DNA of 64,000 nucleotides from Larkinella soli. GTDB lineage: Bacteria; Bacteroidota; Bacteroidia; Cytophagales; Spirosomataceae. The notes beneath the pieces were generated by a model. That model was not told the origin of the DNA and ran no database searches. It worked only from the letters and a program-made list of their open reading frames with translations. The position numbers and the translations under genes are program-made. The DNA lies in assembly GCF_003703975.1 (NCBI RefSeq), contig NZ_QTJY01000001.1:620001-684000 (forward strand). Reading direction: 5' to 3'. Positions 1 through 8,936 of this stretch are shown here, in pieces; position 1 is the stretch's first letter, and each line of letters starts with the position of its first letter.

Positions 1-301
1 TCGGAATATACGGAATCAGGGTAAACAGGAAAATGGTGAACGGAAAGACGGCCAGCAGCAGACTATAGGACACCGAGGCCGACCGTTCGCTGGTATCCGG
101 GTCGGAGATTTTCGGCAGAAACCGCTGCAAAAATTCAAACCAGGACTGCTTCGAGTCCAGGGCCCGGTGGGTTTTCAGGTATTGAATCAGGTTCTGAACC
201 CAGGAAATTCGTTCGATTCTCTCCCACATACGGAATCCATTGAGGTATCGGGGATAAACGGCGCCGACGGACAACGGCCCAAACCGGCCGATCGTTTCCA
301 T
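1..301 (-). CDS. YihY/BrkB family inner-membrane protein, N-terminal part
   Basis: Reverse-strand translation from the ATG at 301 gives about 100 residues that run off the left edge of the window. The start of a YihY/BrkB-type protein is visible: a charged N-terminus, a segment resembling the family entry (WFEFLQRFLPKISD), then SASVSYSLLLAVFPFTIFLF, which fits the conserved first membrane helix region of this family. An internal Met 23 residues in (MWERIERISW) is an alternative start. The gene lies 12 bp downstream of the thioesterase on the same strand, so it probably ends an mltG-thioesterase-yihY operon. The family is an uncharacterised multi-pass membrane protein; older RNase BN annotations are not supported. 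The rest of the gene is outside the window. Confidence 0.8.
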   Translation of the reverse strand, partial: METIGRFGPLSVGAVYPRYLNGFRMWERIERISWVQNLIQYLKTHRALDSKQSWFEFLQRFLPKISDPDTSERSASVSYSLLLAVFPFTIFLFTLIPYIP

Positions 302-313
302 CTTAACGTAAGC

Positions 314-721
314 TTAGAAAAAAGGTTTGAGCTTTTCAAGCAGTTCATCCGGCGCCCGGCACAGCCGCCCCGTCCGGATCTGCTGAAATACGAGGGTGGT
401 TTCTCCGATATTCAGGTGGTCTCCCTCCTGGTTGTAAATGTCGTATTGAAACACGATCCGGATGGTCGGCAGTTCGCGGATGGACACCCGGACCGTCAGC
501 AGGTCGTCGTACCGGGCGGGTTTCAGATACCGGGACCGGTTTTCGTACACCGGCATCATCACCCCCGAACTTTCCATTTCCTTGTAATGAAAACCAAGGC
601 TTCGCAGGGCCTCTACCCGACCGATCTCGTAATACCGGGCGTAATTACCGTAATAGACATAGCCCATCTGATCGGTATCGGCATAACGGACCCGAATGGG
701 CGGCACACTGTAACTGAACAT
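314..721 (-). CDS. Acyl-CoA thioesterase, 4-hydroxybenzoyl-CoA thioesterase (YbgC/FadM) family
   Basis: A 135-residue single hot-dog domain of normal family length. The signature YADTDQMGYVYYGNYARYYE at residues 13-32 contains the catalytic-type Asp (D17) followed by the G-x-V-x-x-x-N-Y block of 4HBT thioesterases. The expected reaction is hydrolysis of an acyl-CoA to free acid and CoA in the cytoplasm; acyl preference cannot be read from sequence. It starts 25 bp after the mltG stop codon and ends 12 bp before the BrkB-like gene, so the three are probably cotranscribed. YbgC in other bacteria sits with the Tol-Pal envelope genes, so an envelope-lipid link is plausible but not shown here. Confidence 0.9.
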   Translation of the reverse strand: MFSYSVPPIRVRYADTDQMGYVYYGNYARYYEIGRVEALRSLGFHYKEMESSGVMMPVYENRSRYLKPARYDDLLTVRVSIRELPTIRIVFQYDIYNQEGDHLNIGETTLVFQQIRTGRLCRAPDELLEKLKPFF

Positions 722-746
722 GGTTCCGGTTTCTGGTCGACCTTTC

Positions 747-1784
747 CTACTGAAGTATGCCCCGCTGGTTCAGTGCCGCCTGATAAATCCGGGCGTTGCT
801 GAGGTGTTCGTCGTACGTCCGGGCAAAAGTGTGGTACCCGGAGAAATCGGCGCGGGCCACAAAATACAGGTACTCGTGGTTTTCGTGGTTCAGGACGGCA
901 TCGATGGAAGACAGCGTCGGCAGGTTGATGGGGCCGGGAGGCAGTCCCCTGAAGCGGTAGGTATTGTAGGGCGAATCGATGGTTTTGTGCCGATTCAGCA
1001 CCCGGCGAATCGTGAAATCCCGGTGGGCAAAGACCAGCGTCGGGTCGGCCTCCAGCGGCATGCCCCGGTTCAGCCGGTTCAGGTAAACGCCGGCCACGCG
1101 GGGTTTTTCGTCCTCCTTTTTGGTTTCGGCTTCGACAATGGACGCCAGCACCTGCACCTGGGTTTGCGACAATCCGAGTTCTCCGGCCTTTCCCTTCCGG
1201 GCCGGAGTCCAGAACTTCTTATACTCGCTGCCCATCCGCTCCAGAAATTTTTCGGCGCTGGTCGTCCAGAAAAACTCGTAGGTGTTCGGCAGAAACATAC
1301 ACATGATCGTGGTGGTATCGAAACCGAACGATTGGCAGACCTCCGGGTCGTTCAGGAGGGCACTCAGCTTCTGCGGTCCGAACTCGAATTTCGACCCCAG
1401 GCGGGCCACCAGATCGTCTTTCAGGCGGAGGTTGTTGAACGTTACCCGAACCGGGTCCTGATCACCGGACCGCAGTTTCCGAATGGCGTCGTAGTTGGTC
1501 ATGCCCTTTTTGATGACGTAATGACCGAATTTCACGTGCTCCGGATATTTCATCATCCGGGACAGAAACCGAAACGACATCTGGTCGTTCAGCACCTTGT
1601 GTTTATTGAGGGAGTCCATCACCGCTTCGTAGGAAGCCCCGCGCGGGATGAAAAGGTCGAAATTTCCGTCGTTCTCACCGGCCTGCAGGTTCGGCGTCTT
1701 GAAAATTTGCCAGAAATAAAACGAAAACGTAGCTAAGAGAACCGTTAAGGTTACAAAAATCCCAATCTTGAAGTTTCTGGACAT
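747..1784 (-). CDS. mltG: Endolytic murein transglycosylase MltG
   Basis: 345 residues, typical for MltG/YceG. One N-terminal membrane helix (about residues 8-27) anchors a periplasmic domain. The catalytic core carries ASIVEAETKKEDE with Glu218, equivalent to the catalytic Glu of E. coli MltG, followed by VAGVYLNRL and MPLEADPTLVFA, then the C-terminal SPYNTYRFRGLPPGPI block. The enzyme cleaves nascent glycan strands and is thought to set peptidoglycan chain length by terminating elongation. It is the first gene of an apparent three-gene minus-strand unit with the thioesterase and the BrkB-like gene. The ATG at 1784 directly precedes the anchor helix and is the natural start. Confidence 0.95.
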   Translation of the reverse strand: MSRNFKIGIFVTLTVLLATFSFYFWQIFKTPNLQAGENDGNFDLFIPRGASYEAVMDSLNKHKVLNDQMSFRFLSRMMKYPEHVKFGHYVIKKGMTNYDAIRKLRSGDQDPVRVTFNNLRLKDDLVARLGSKFEFGPQKLSALLNDPEVCQSFGFDTTTIMCMFLPNTYEFFWTTSAEKFLERMGSEYKKFWTPARKGKAGELGLSQTQVQVLASIVEAETKKEDEKPRVAGVYLNRLNRGMPLEADPTLVFAHRDFTIRRVLNRHKTIDSPYNTYRFRGLPPGPINLPTLSSIDAVLNHENHEYLYFVARADFSGYHTFARTYDEHLSNARIYQAALNQRGILQ

Positions 1785-1878
1785 ACCAATTCGGGGATTG
1801 GAGTTCGATAGCGGTCCTTCCGTCCGAAACCAATCGCCGTCACAAAGGTAGAAAGGATCAGGGTTGAATTACAAGAAC

Positions 1879-2823
1879 TCACTGCTTTGCCGGTACGGAT
1901 CGGCCCAGTTGCCGGTATTTGGGCAGGTTGACGAGCAGCACCCCGAGCAGAATAATACCGAGCGCCACCATCTGCCGGGTCGATACGGGTTCATGGGCAA
2001 ACAGCCAGCCCAGCATCACGGCAATGACCGGATTGACATAGGCATACGTGCTCACCACCGCCGGCGGCCGTACCTTCAGCAGCCACAGATAGGCCAGAAA
2101 CGCTATGATCGAGCCAAACACGATCATGTATCCGAGGGCCAGCCAGGTTTTCAAACTTACCTCTTCAGGGTGAAAGCCGGTCCATTCGCCGGCCAGCCCG
2201 CTCACCAGCCCGCTGAACAGACCGGCGGCCAGGAGCTGGAGGCTGCCGTTCACGAGCGTCGAAGGCGAAAGGGTCTGGTATTTGGCGTAGAGCGAACCGA
2301 CCGTCCAGGAAATACCGCCCGCAATCAGCACGGCCATGGCGGTCCAGTATTGATCGGTTCCGGAAAATAGACCGCCGGTCTGCTCCGGTTTGGTGAGCAG
2401 CAGAACCACCCCGGTGAATCCGATGAGCAGCCCGGCCGGAATCAGCAGGTTGGCAAAATAATTGGACCACTGCCGGCGGTCCAGAATGACGAACCAGAAC
2501 GGAAGCGAGGTCACGATGATGGCGGCCAGGCCGGAAGGAATATACTGCTCGGCCCAGATCACGGACCCGGTTCCCCCGAACAGCATCAGAATCCCGCCCA
2601 GGGCATTCCGCCCGACCACCCCGACCGACGGACGCGGCTCCCCCGCCATCAGGCACCAGGCAAACAGCAGCGCCCCGGCCAGAAAGAACCGCAAACCGGC
2701 CATCATGAACGGCGGCATGGTTTCCAGGCCCAGCAGCACCGCCAGGTAGGTCGATCCCCAGATGATGTACACGGCCGCAAAAGCCAGGATGACGAGAAGC
2801 TGATTTTCTTTGGGTGGTTTCAT
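1879..2823 (-). CDS. EamA/DMT-superfamily transporter (10 predicted helices)
   Basis: 314 residues with hydrophobic segments spaced as in the two-times-five-helix EamA (drug/metabolite transporter) fold. The N-terminal repeat starts with IIWGSTYLAVLLGLETMPP, a recognisable EamA motif with the proline-rich turn before FMMAGLRFFLAG; the second repeat (about 160-300) ends with AYVNPVIAVMLGWLFAHEPV, also diagnostic. These proteins export amino acids or other metabolites, but the substrate cannot be inferred. The stop lies about 95 bp before the mltG start and the gene begins 36 bp after the Ldh-family stop, so it may be read with that gene. The C-terminus is short and basic as expected. Confidence 0.9.
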   Translation of the reverse strand: MKPPKENQLLVILAFAAVYIIWGSTYLAVLLGLETMPPFMMAGLRFFLAGALLFAWCLMAGEPRPSVGVVGRNALGGILMLFGGTGSVIWAEQYIPSGLAAIIVTSLPFWFVILDRRQWSNYFANLLIPAGLLIGFTGVVLLLTKPEQTGGLFSGTDQYWTAMAVLIAGGISWTVGSLYAKYQTLSPSTLVNGSLQLLAAGLFSGLVSGLAGEWTGFHPEEVSLKTWLALGYMIVFGSIIAFLAYLWLLKVRPPAVVSTYAYVNPVIAVMLGWLFAHEPVSTRQMVALGIILLGVLLVNLPKYRQLGRSVPAKQ

Positions 2824-2859
2824 CCGTATTAGTTACCGGGGTGTTGGCCGGTTTTCTGG

Positions 2860-3930
2860 TCAACCCCAGGGCAGGCCAAACCGTTCCGCCAGCGTCTGTA
2901 AACCCTTTTCTACCGGCTCAAGCAGCGGAATGCCGTGCTGACCGCGTTCGGCTTCCATGTCCCGTTCCGGGTCACCGGGAATCAGCACCTGCTTTCCGGG
3001 AACGGCCCGCGCCCCCCGAAAGGCTGAAATCCACTGGTCCATGTGCTGCTTGAACTCGTCGGCCGGACGGAAGGCATCGACCCGCATGGCTCCGAAGAAA
3101 TGGCCGGTCCCGCTGCCGACCCCTTCCTGCGCCGTCATGAACCCGGCCGTCGCGAACGGGGGTACCCACGGGCCGTAGTTGGCCCCGGATAAGACCCCTG
3201 AAAAAATATCGACGATGGCGCCCAGCCCGTACCCTTTGTGGCTGCCGTGTTCGCGGTCGGAGCCGAGCGGCAGCAGGGCCCCGCCGGAAGGCAACGGGTT
3301 GGCGTCGGTCGTGGGGTTGCCTTCCGCATCCTGGGCCCAGCCGGGCGGGATCGGCAGCCCTTTCCGCTGGAGGATTTCCAGCTTGCCGTAGGCCACGGCC
3401 GTTGAGGCAAAGTCGGCTACGAAGGGCGGCTGGGTCAGGGCCGGAACCGCTACCGCATACGGGTTGGTTCCCAGCAGCTTATCGAGGGAAAACGTAGGAG
3501 CGACGAGCGGAGCGGCATTGGTCATGGCCCACCCGATCATGTCGTGTTCGAGGGCCATCATGGCGTGGTAGCCGGCGATGCCGAAGTGGTTCGAGTTCCG
3601 GACGGCCACCCAGCCGGTGCCGGCGGTCCGGGCCTTCCCGATAGCGATCTGCATGGCTTTCGGACCGACAACCAGCCCGACCCCCCGGTCGCCGTCGACC
3701 ACGGCCGTCGAAGGAGTTTCATGGACGATGCGGATGTCGGGCGTCGGGTTCAGGCGGCCATGGTCGTACAGCCGGACGTACCCGGCCAGCCGGGCCACCC
3801 CGTGGGAATCGACCCCCCGGAGGTCGGCCTGGACCAGGACCGTCGTCGCCAGATCGGCATCGGCATCGGAAAACCCGATGGAAAGAAATACCTGTCTGGT
3901 AAAGTGTTTGAGTTGCTGAACGGAGATCAT
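2860..3930 (-). CDS. Ldh family NAD(P)-dependent oxidoreductase (malate/L-lactate/ureidoglycolate type)
   Basis: 356 residues from the ATG at 3930, which begins MISVQQLKHF. A TTG codon 21 bp upstream (3951) is a weaker alternative. Family hallmarks are DLRGVDSHGVARL near residues 40-52, AVRNSNHFGIAGYHAMMAL around 120-140, LLGTNPYAVAVPA, and the C-terminal KGYGLGAIVDIFSGVLSGA block. The His of SNHFG is the usual catalytic position. Members reduce or oxidise 2-hydroxy acids such as malate, ureidoglycolate or 2,3-diketogulonate; the substrate is not determined here. A TAnnTTTG element lies about 38 bp upstream. The next gene downstream, 36 bp away, is the EamA transporter, so a joint role in metabolite use is possible. 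Confidence 0.88.
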   Translation of the reverse strand: MISVQQLKHFTRQVFLSIGFSDADADLATTVLVQADLRGVDSHGVARLAGYVRLYDHGRLNPTPDIRIVHETPSTAVVDGDRGVGLVVGPKAMQIAIGKARTAGTGWVAVRNSNHFGIAGYHAMMALEHDMIGWAMTNAAPLVAPTFSLDKLLGTNPYAVAVPALTQPPFVADFASTAVAYGKLEILQRKGLPIPPGWAQDAEGNPTTDANPLPSGGALLPLGSDREHGSHKGYGLGAIVDIFSGVLSGANYGPWVPPFATAGFMTAQEGVGSGTGHFFGAMRVDAFRPADEFKQHMDQWISAFRGARAVPGKQVLIPGDPERDMEAERGQHGIPLLEPVEKGLQTLAERFGLPWG

Positions 3931-3967
3931 CGTGATGGGAATCCGTCCCAAAGGGCGGCATTTTCGG

Positions 3968-3975
3968 CAAAAATA
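3968..3975 (-). promoter_or_regulatory. Bacteroidota-type -7 element (TATTTTTG) for the Ldh-family gene
   Basis: On the minus strand this octamer matches TAnnTTTG, the -7 element used by the primary sigma factor of Bacteroidota. The predicted transcription start would be near 3960, giving a leader of about 30 nt to the ATG at 3930. That distance favours the ATG over the TTG at 3951. No clear -33 TTG was found at the usual spacing. Confidence 0.5.
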
Positions 3976-4050
3976 GAAAGCAGACTAAACGAAAGCACGT
4001 CCGGCGGCATCTATATTCACAGGCGTATCCACTTTCACTATTTTCTTTCC

Positions 4051-5673
4051 ATGAGAACCATCCTGCTTTGGGTTATTTTCTGCTGCGGATTCTATCCGGT
4101 TTTAGCCCAGGACGAACAGCGCATTTCCTCGACCATCCGGCAAGTCACTGTTTTTCTCAACCGCGCCCAGATCGACGCACAGGCCCGGGCCACCCTGTCT
4201 CCGGGAACGACCCGCCTGATCATCGACAATGCTTCCGCCCAGACCGATCCGCAAAGCATTCAGGTCAGCGGCCGGGGGGAGGCCGTTATTCAGGGCGTTC
4301 AGTTCCGGACCAACTTTCTGACCAACGTCCCCAAACCTGCATCCCTCCAGCGGCTGGAAGATTCGCTGAAACTGGCCCGCGACGGCTACGAAGCCCTGAC
4401 CCTCCAGAAAGAAGTACTCGACAACGAGAAAAAGCTGGTGCTGGCGAACCAGAAGGTCGGCGGGGAGAAGGGAACGACCGTCGTCGAGGTGAAAACCATG
4501 GCGGATTTCTACCGGGAACGACTCACCGAGATCGGTAAAAAGCTGCTGGTGGTGGAGAAACAGCTTACCGAACAAAAGAAAAAACTCGACCGGCTCGAAG
4601 GGCAGGTCCGGGAGCAGAACGCCCGTCGGGAACGCCCGGTCGGGGAGATCGAGGTCACGCTGAAAGCCGCCGGCCGGGCTACCGTCGAGCTGGCCCTGAG
4701 TTATGTCGTTGCCAACGCCGGCTGGGTTCCCTTCTACGATATCCGGGTTCGGGACACCAAAAGCCCGGCCACCCTGGCGTACAAGGCTAACGTCTACCAG
4801 AACACGGGCTTCGACTGGCAAAACATCAAACTGGCCCTTTCCACCTCCAACCCGGCCCTGCCCGGCACCCAGCCCCGGCTGGAAACGCAGTATATCGGTT
4901 TTTATGAACCCCGCCCCGCTCCCCTGAGCAAACCGGCCTTCCGGGCCAAAACGGCCGAGACGGAAGCAAGCCGGGAAAACGCTCAGGATGCCGGAGCGGC
5001 TGCCCCTGCGGCTGAACCCGCCCTGACCTCCACGGCCGACTTCACCCAGGCCGCCGACCAGCCGACCAGCGTGCGGTTCGATATTTCGATTCCCTACACC
5101 ATCCTTTCCAACAACCGCCCGCAGGTGGTCGACATTCAGACCTCCGAGGTTCCGGCCACCTACCGCTATACCGCCACGCCGAAACTCGATCCCGACGCTT
5201 TCCTGATCGCGACGCTCCAGGGCTGGGAAAAACTGAATCTCCTGAACGGTACGGCCCGGACGTATTTCGAGGGAACGTATGTCGGCGAGTCCCGGGTGGA
5301 AATCCAGAACGCCGGAGACACGCTGGCGTTGAGTCTCGGCCGGGACAAACGAATCACCCTGAAGCGGGAAAAAACGCAGGACCTCAGCAGCCGGAAAACG
5401 CTCGGCTCCTCGGTGCGCGACAGCTACCGTTTCCGGATCACCGTTCGAAACACCAAATCGGAGCCGGTCAGCCTCACGCTTTTCGATCAGATTCCGGTTA
5501 CGACCGACAGCCGCATCGAGGTCGAAGCGGAAAATACCGGCGGGGCTGAACTGAACCGCGAGACCGGCAAACTGAGCTGGAACCTGTCGCTGAAACCGAA
5601 CGAAAGCCGGGAGATTGAATTTTCGTATTCGGTAAAGTACCCGAAAGGGCGGCAGTTAATGTTTGCTGAATAA
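4051..5673 (+). CDS. Mucoidy inhibitor MuiA-like protein (DUF4140/DUF4139)
   Basis: 540 residues. The start is taken at the ATG at 4051 because it opens a Sec signal peptide (MRTILLWVIFCCGFYPVLAQ, cleavage after LAQ). The N-terminal part after cleavage (ISSTIRQVTVFLNRAQIDA) matches the DUF4140 start; residues about 90-200 are a charged coiled-coil rich in Lys/Glu/Gln; the C-terminal half is DUF4139, with VANAGWVPFYDIRV and YKANVYQNTGFDW. These proteins are exported and were named from a mucoidy-inhibition phenotype elsewhere; their biochemical role is unknown. A low-complexity Ala/Glu-rich linker lies near 300-330. The gene is divergent from the Ldh-family gene, and its stop overlaps a putative promoter for the SGNH gene. 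Confidence 0.9.
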   Translation: MRTILLWVIFCCGFYPVLAQDEQRISSTIRQVTVFLNRAQIDAQARATLSPGTTRLIIDNASAQTDPQSIQVSGRGEAVIQGVQFRTNFLTNVPKPASLQRLEDSLKLARDGYEALTLQKEVLDNEKKLVLANQKVGGEKGTTVVEVKTMADFYRERLTEIGKKLLVVEKQLTEQKKKLDRLEGQVREQNARRERPVGEIEVTLKAAGRATVELALSYVVANAGWVPFYDIRVRDTKSPATLAYKANVYQNTGFDWQNIKLALSTSNPALPGTQPRLETQYIGFYEPRPAPLSKPAFRAKTAETEASRENAQDAGAAAPAAEPALTSTADFTQAADQPTSVRFDISIPYTILSNNRPQVVDIQTSEVPATYRYTATPKLDPDAFLIATLQGWEKLNLLNGTARTYFEGTYVGESRVEIQNAGDTLALSLGRDKRITLKREKTQDLSSRKTLGSSVRDSYRFRITVRNTKSEPVSLTLFDQIPVTTDSRIEVEAENTGGAELNRETGKLSWNLSLKPNESREIEFSYSVKYPKGRQLMFAE

Positions 5674-5678
5674 CTTTG
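5671..5678 (+). promoter_or_regulatory. Putative -7 element (TAACTTTG) for the SGNH hydrolase gene
   Basis: A TAnnTTTG match whose first three bases are the TAA stop codon of the MuiA-like gene. A start site near 5685 would leave a leader of about 15 nt before the ATG at 5701. No convincing -33 element is visible, so confidence is moderate. Confidence 0.4.
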
Positions 5679-5700
5679 CCCATCAACTGCCCCTTTCGGT

Positions 5701-6909
5701 ATGCCGTCCCCTGCCCTGCTTCTGTGTTCTGTCCTGGTGTTTCTGTCCGGTTTCAGGACGCCCGACCCGTCTTTCAGGAAAGTGGAGCCATTGCCGAAAA
5801 CGCCCTACGTTCAGGTGAGGGGCGGCCTGCCGAACGCCTTCCGGGCCATGAGTGAGAAAAAGAAGGCGACGGTGGCTTTTCTGGGCGGTTCGATCACCTT
5901 CAACCCCGGTTGGCGGGACAAGGTGTCGGCCTACCTGCAGGAGCGGTTTCCCGACACACGATTCACCTTTATAAAGGCCGGTATTCCCTCGCTCGGCAGC
6001 CTGCCCCATGCCTTCCGGTTTCAGCAGGACGTGGCCGGTCAGGGAACCCCGGACCTGCTGTTTCTCGAAGCCGCCGTCAATGACCGGGTCAACGAGACCG
6101 ACAGCCTGACCCAGCTCCGGGCGCTGGAAGGCATCGTCCGGCAGGCCCGCCGGTTGAACCCGGACATGGACATCGTGCTGATGTCGTTCGTCGATCCCGA
6201 CAAACTGGCCGACTTTGCCGCGAACCGGGTTCCGGCCGAAATAGCGAACCACGAGCGCGTGGCCGCGCACTACGGACTCCCCTCCATCAATCCGGCGAGG
6301 GAGGTTTACGACCGAATTAAAGCTGGTGAATTTTCCTGGGAAGGTGATTTCAAGGACCTTCACCCCTCTCCTTTCGGTCAGGAATTGTATTTCCAGACCA
6401 TCCGGTATCTGCTGGAAACCGCTCCGGCAAAACCGGCCGGAAAACCGGTTTCTCCGAAAAAAACGGCGGCCCTGAACCCGACCAGTTTTGATAAGGGACG
6501 CTATCTGCCTCTCGAAACCGCCTATCTTCAAACCGGCTGGAAACGCCTGGAGAACTGGCATCCGGCGGATGCCGTCGGGACGCGGCCCGGTTTTGTGGAT
6601 CGGCCGGTGCTGGAGGCTTTGACGCCCGGCGCTGTTCTTTCGCTGCCGTTTTCGGGTTCGGCCGTCGGGATGGCGGTGGTATCGGGGCCGGACGCCGGGG
6701 TGGTGGAATACCGGATCGACGGCGGACCCTACCGGAAAATGGACCTCTACACCCAATGGAGCCACCTGCTCCACCTGCCCTGGTACAAACTGTTTGCGGA
6801 AGATCTGCCGGCGAAAAACCATGTCCTCGACCTAAGGATCAGCTCCCAAAAAAATCCGAAGAGTGCCGGCACCGCCTGCCGGATCGTCTACTTTCTGGTG
6901 AATGGTTGA
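5701..6909 (+). CDS. Exported SGNH/GDSL-type esterase
   Basis: 402 residues. An N-terminal hydrophobic signal (about residues 4-19) indicates export. The SGNH hydrolase core is clear: block I is AFLGGSITFNPGW with the nucleophile Ser64, block III supplies the Asn in FLEAAVNDRVN, and block V is KDLHPSPFGQELY carrying the Asp-x-x-His pair. Residues about 260-400 form a second region without catalytic motifs that resembles the carbohydrate-binding-like C-terminus often joined to SGNH domains in Bacteroidota. Likely activity is deacetylation or ester cleavage on a polysaccharide outside the cytoplasm; the substrate is unknown. It is 27 bp downstream of the MuiA-like gene. Confidence 0.85.
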   Translation: MPSPALLLCSVLVFLSGFRTPDPSFRKVEPLPKTPYVQVRGGLPNAFRAMSEKKKATVAFLGGSITFNPGWRDKVSAYLQERFPDTRFTFIKAGIPSLGSLPHAFRFQQDVAGQGTPDLLFLEAAVNDRVNETDSLTQLRALEGIVRQARRLNPDMDIVLMSFVDPDKLADFAANRVPAEIANHERVAAHYGLPSINPAREVYDRIKAGEFSWEGDFKDLHPSPFGQELYFQTIRYLLETAPAKPAGKPVSPKKTAALNPTSFDKGRYLPLETAYLQTGWKRLENWHPADAVGTRPGFVDRPVLEALTPGAVLSLPFSGSAVGMAVVSGPDAGVVEYRIDGGPYRKMDLYTQWSHLLHLPWYKLFAEDLPAKNHVLDLRISSQKNPKSAGTACRIVYFLVNG

Positions 6910-6961
6910 GCGGGAAGCGGTTTTTTTTCAATCTTTATCCGATTTTCCCCGTTATGTATTC

Positions 6962-7555
6962 ATGCTGAACCGTCTGTTTTCAACGATTGCTCTGCTCTGC
7001 TTCGCCCTGACGCTCCGGGCGCAGACCGATACCCTTTCGATTGATTCGCTGATGATCCGGCAGCGTTCGCCGTATGCGGCTCTGATTCGGCCGGGGCAGA
7101 AATATCTGGCGCTGGATGTCATCGGCGGTATCGGCGGGTTCAGACGATACCGGTATTTTCCGGGAGAGGAAATCCGGTTCCGGTACAACGGCCGGAAATA
7201 CCGGGAACCGCTGTATGCCGTCACCGACACCTCGCTGGCCCTGGTGCTGGAAGACCCGAATACCTTTCTGCCCGAAACCATCCATTTCCGGCTCGACCGC
7301 ATCGAAAAAATTTACATGAACCGCCAGATCCCGTTCATCACCCAGGGCACGTACCTTTTTCCGATTGCCGGCACCCTGTTTTTCCTGGCCGACGTGATCA
7401 ATGTGTCGCGGGCGGAACGGCGGCTGGTGGCCGATCCGAGGGCGCTGAAGGCCCCGGCGGTGCTGTTCGCGCTGGGCGCCATCTGCTATAAAATGAGTTT
7501 CCCCCGGTATCGGATCAACAAAAACCACCGGCTTAAAGTACTTGAAACGTATTGA
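6962..7555 (+). CDS. Exported hypothetical protein, 197 residues
   Basis: The reading frame is open from a GTG-type start further upstream, but the ATG at 6962 opens a standard signal peptide (MLNRLFSTIALLCFALTLRA, followed by Gln) and is preferred. The mature protein contains a basic beta-rich part (residues about 50-110, with RYNGRKYREPLYAVTDTSLA and repeated Tyr/Arg) and a hydrophobic stretch around 125-145 (TYLFPIAGTLFFLADVINV) that could be a membrane segment. The C-terminus is basic. I do not recognise the family. It lies 52 bp after the SGNH gene on the same strand and 40 bp before aroA. Confidence 0.7.
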   Translation: MLNRLFSTIALLCFALTLRAQTDTLSIDSLMIRQRSPYAALIRPGQKYLALDVIGGIGGFRRYRYFPGEEIRFRYNGRKYREPLYAVTDTSLALVLEDPNTFLPETIHFRLDRIEKIYMNRQIPFITQGTYLFPIAGTLFFLADVINVSRAERRLVADPRALKAPAVLFALGAICYKMSFPRYRINKNHRLKVLETY

Positions 7556-7559
7556 TTAG

Positions 7560-7567
7560 TAGTTTTG
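7560..7567 (+). promoter_or_regulatory. Putative -7 element (TAGTTTTG) for aroA
   Basis: A TAnnTTTG match just after the stop codon of the upstream gene. A TTG at 7542-7544 could act as a -33 element although the 15 bp gap is shorter than usual. The expected start near 7574 leaves a leader of about 22 nt before the TTG start of aroA. Confidence 0.5.
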
Positions 7568-7595
7568 CACGAACATCAAACCATCCGTTTCTGCT

Positions 7596-8846
7596 TTGAG
7601 TGCCGTACGCTTAACACCTCCCGCCGGCCCGGTTCGGGCCACGATTCCGCTGCCTTCCTCGAAAAGTGAAAGCAACCGCGCCCTGATCATCGACGCGCTG
7701 ACGCAGTTCCGGAGTACGCTGCACAATGTTTCGGCCGCCCGCGATACGCAGACCATGATCCGGCTGCTGCAATCGGAAGAGCCCATTGCCGACGTACTCG
7801 ATGCCGGAACCACAATGCGATTTCTGACCGCCTATTTTGCCGTTACCGGAAAACATAAAACCCTCACCGGCACCCCCCGGATGTGCGAACGGCCCATCGG
7901 GATTCTGGTGGATGCCCTCCGGTCGCTGGGCGCCGACATCGAATACCTGAATCGGGAAGGCTACCCCCCGCTCGTCACCAAAGGTTTCTTCGACAACTCC
8001 CGAACTTCCGGCGATACCAGCCAGGTCTCCATCCGGGGCGACGTCAGCAGCCAGTATATCTCGGCCCTCCTGATGGTGGCCCCGACCTTACCCCGGGGCC
8101 TGACTCTAAAGTTAACCGGCGAGGTCGGCTCCCGGCCCTATATCGAAATGACCCTGCGCCAGATGGAACATTTCAGAGTGAAAGCGAACGTCGACTGGGA
8201 GAAAAACACCATCGCGGTAGCGCCTACCGCCTACGTCCCGCAGGAGTACGCCGTCGAATCCGACTGGTCGGGAGCCAGCTACTGGTTCAGCGTCATGGCC
8301 CTGGCGGAAGAAGGCTCCGAAATCGAACTCCTCGGCCTGAAGGAGCACTCGCTCCAGGGCGACAGCGCCATCGTGGACATCATGCGGCCGCTCGGCGTCC
8401 AAACCACCTTTACCGAAACCGGCGTTAAACTGACCCGGCAACCGGCTGAAACCGCCCTGAGCTGGGATTTCACCAACTGCCCCGATCTGGCCCAGACGGT
8501 GGCGGTCTGCTGCGCCCTCAAAGGCGTGTCCCTTACCCTGACCGGCATTGAAAGCCTCAAGATCAAGGAAACCGACCGCGTATATGCCCTCCAGGCAGAA
8601 CTCCGGAAGATCGGTTCCGAACTGGTAGAGGTGGACGCCAATATCCGGTATGTAGTTCGACCGTCGGCTTCGGGGAAACCGGCCGGCGTCCCGCAGATTC
8701 ATACCTACGACGACCACCGGATGGCGATGGCGTTTGCTCCGGTGGCGATCAAACAGGAAGTGGTTATCGAGGAACCGGGCGTGGTGGCGAAATCCTACCC
8801 GTCCTTCTGGGACGATTTTGGCCGGGTGGCCGGCGTGGCAATGTAG
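7596..8846 (+). CDS. aroA: 3-phosphoshikimate 1-carboxyvinyltransferase (EPSP synthase)
   Basis: 416 residues. It transfers the enolpyruvyl group of PEP to shikimate-3-phosphate in the shikimate pathway, in the cytoplasm. Conserved features include LPSSKSESNRALIIDAL (substrate-binding Lys and Arg; the usual Gly of PGSKS is Ser), DAGTTMRFLTAYFA, VSIRGDVSSQYISALLM, LKIKETDRVYAL and YDDHRMAMAFAPVA. The start is TTG at 7596, placed 22 nt after a predicted transcription start; no ATG lies near the N-terminal conserved lysine. The length is slightly below that of E. coli AroA. Upstream and downstream neighbours are not pathway genes, so it is probably its own unit. Confidence 0.95.
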   Translation: MSAVRLTPPAGPVRATIPLPSSKSESNRALIIDALTQFRSTLHNVSAARDTQTMIRLLQSEEPIADVLDAGTTMRFLTAYFAVTGKHKTLTGTPRMCERPIGILVDALRSLGADIEYLNREGYPPLVTKGFFDNSRTSGDTSQVSIRGDVSSQYISALLMVAPTLPRGLTLKLTGEVGSRPYIEMTLRQMEHFRVKANVDWEKNTIAVAPTAYVPQEYAVESDWSGASYWFSVMALAEEGSEIELLGLKEHSLQGDSAIVDIMRPLGVQTTFTETGVKLTRQPAETALSWDFTNCPDLAQTVAVCCALKGVSLTLTGIESLKIKETDRVYALQAELRKIGSELVEVDANIRYVVRPSASGKPAGVPQIHTYDDHRMAMAFAPVAIKQEVVIEEPGVVAKSYPSFWDDFGRVAGVAM

Positions 8847-8936
8847 GAAACGGCCCGTTAAAAAATCCATCCCGCCCGGAGTAATCCGGAGGTATATTTA
8901 CATCTTAAGGGAAATTTTACTTTAAGCCTATATTCC

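Noticed and set aside
167-802. Long plus-strand open frame over the thioesterase gene
   Set aside because: It is the shadow of the minus-strand thioesterase and has no family features; many such frames arise from the GC-rich codon bias.
5683-6822. Minus-strand frame of 379 codons opposite the SGNH hydrolase
   Set aside because: Composition is rich in Arg, Gly, Pro and Val as expected for antisense of a GC-rich gene; the plus strand has clear SGNH motifs.
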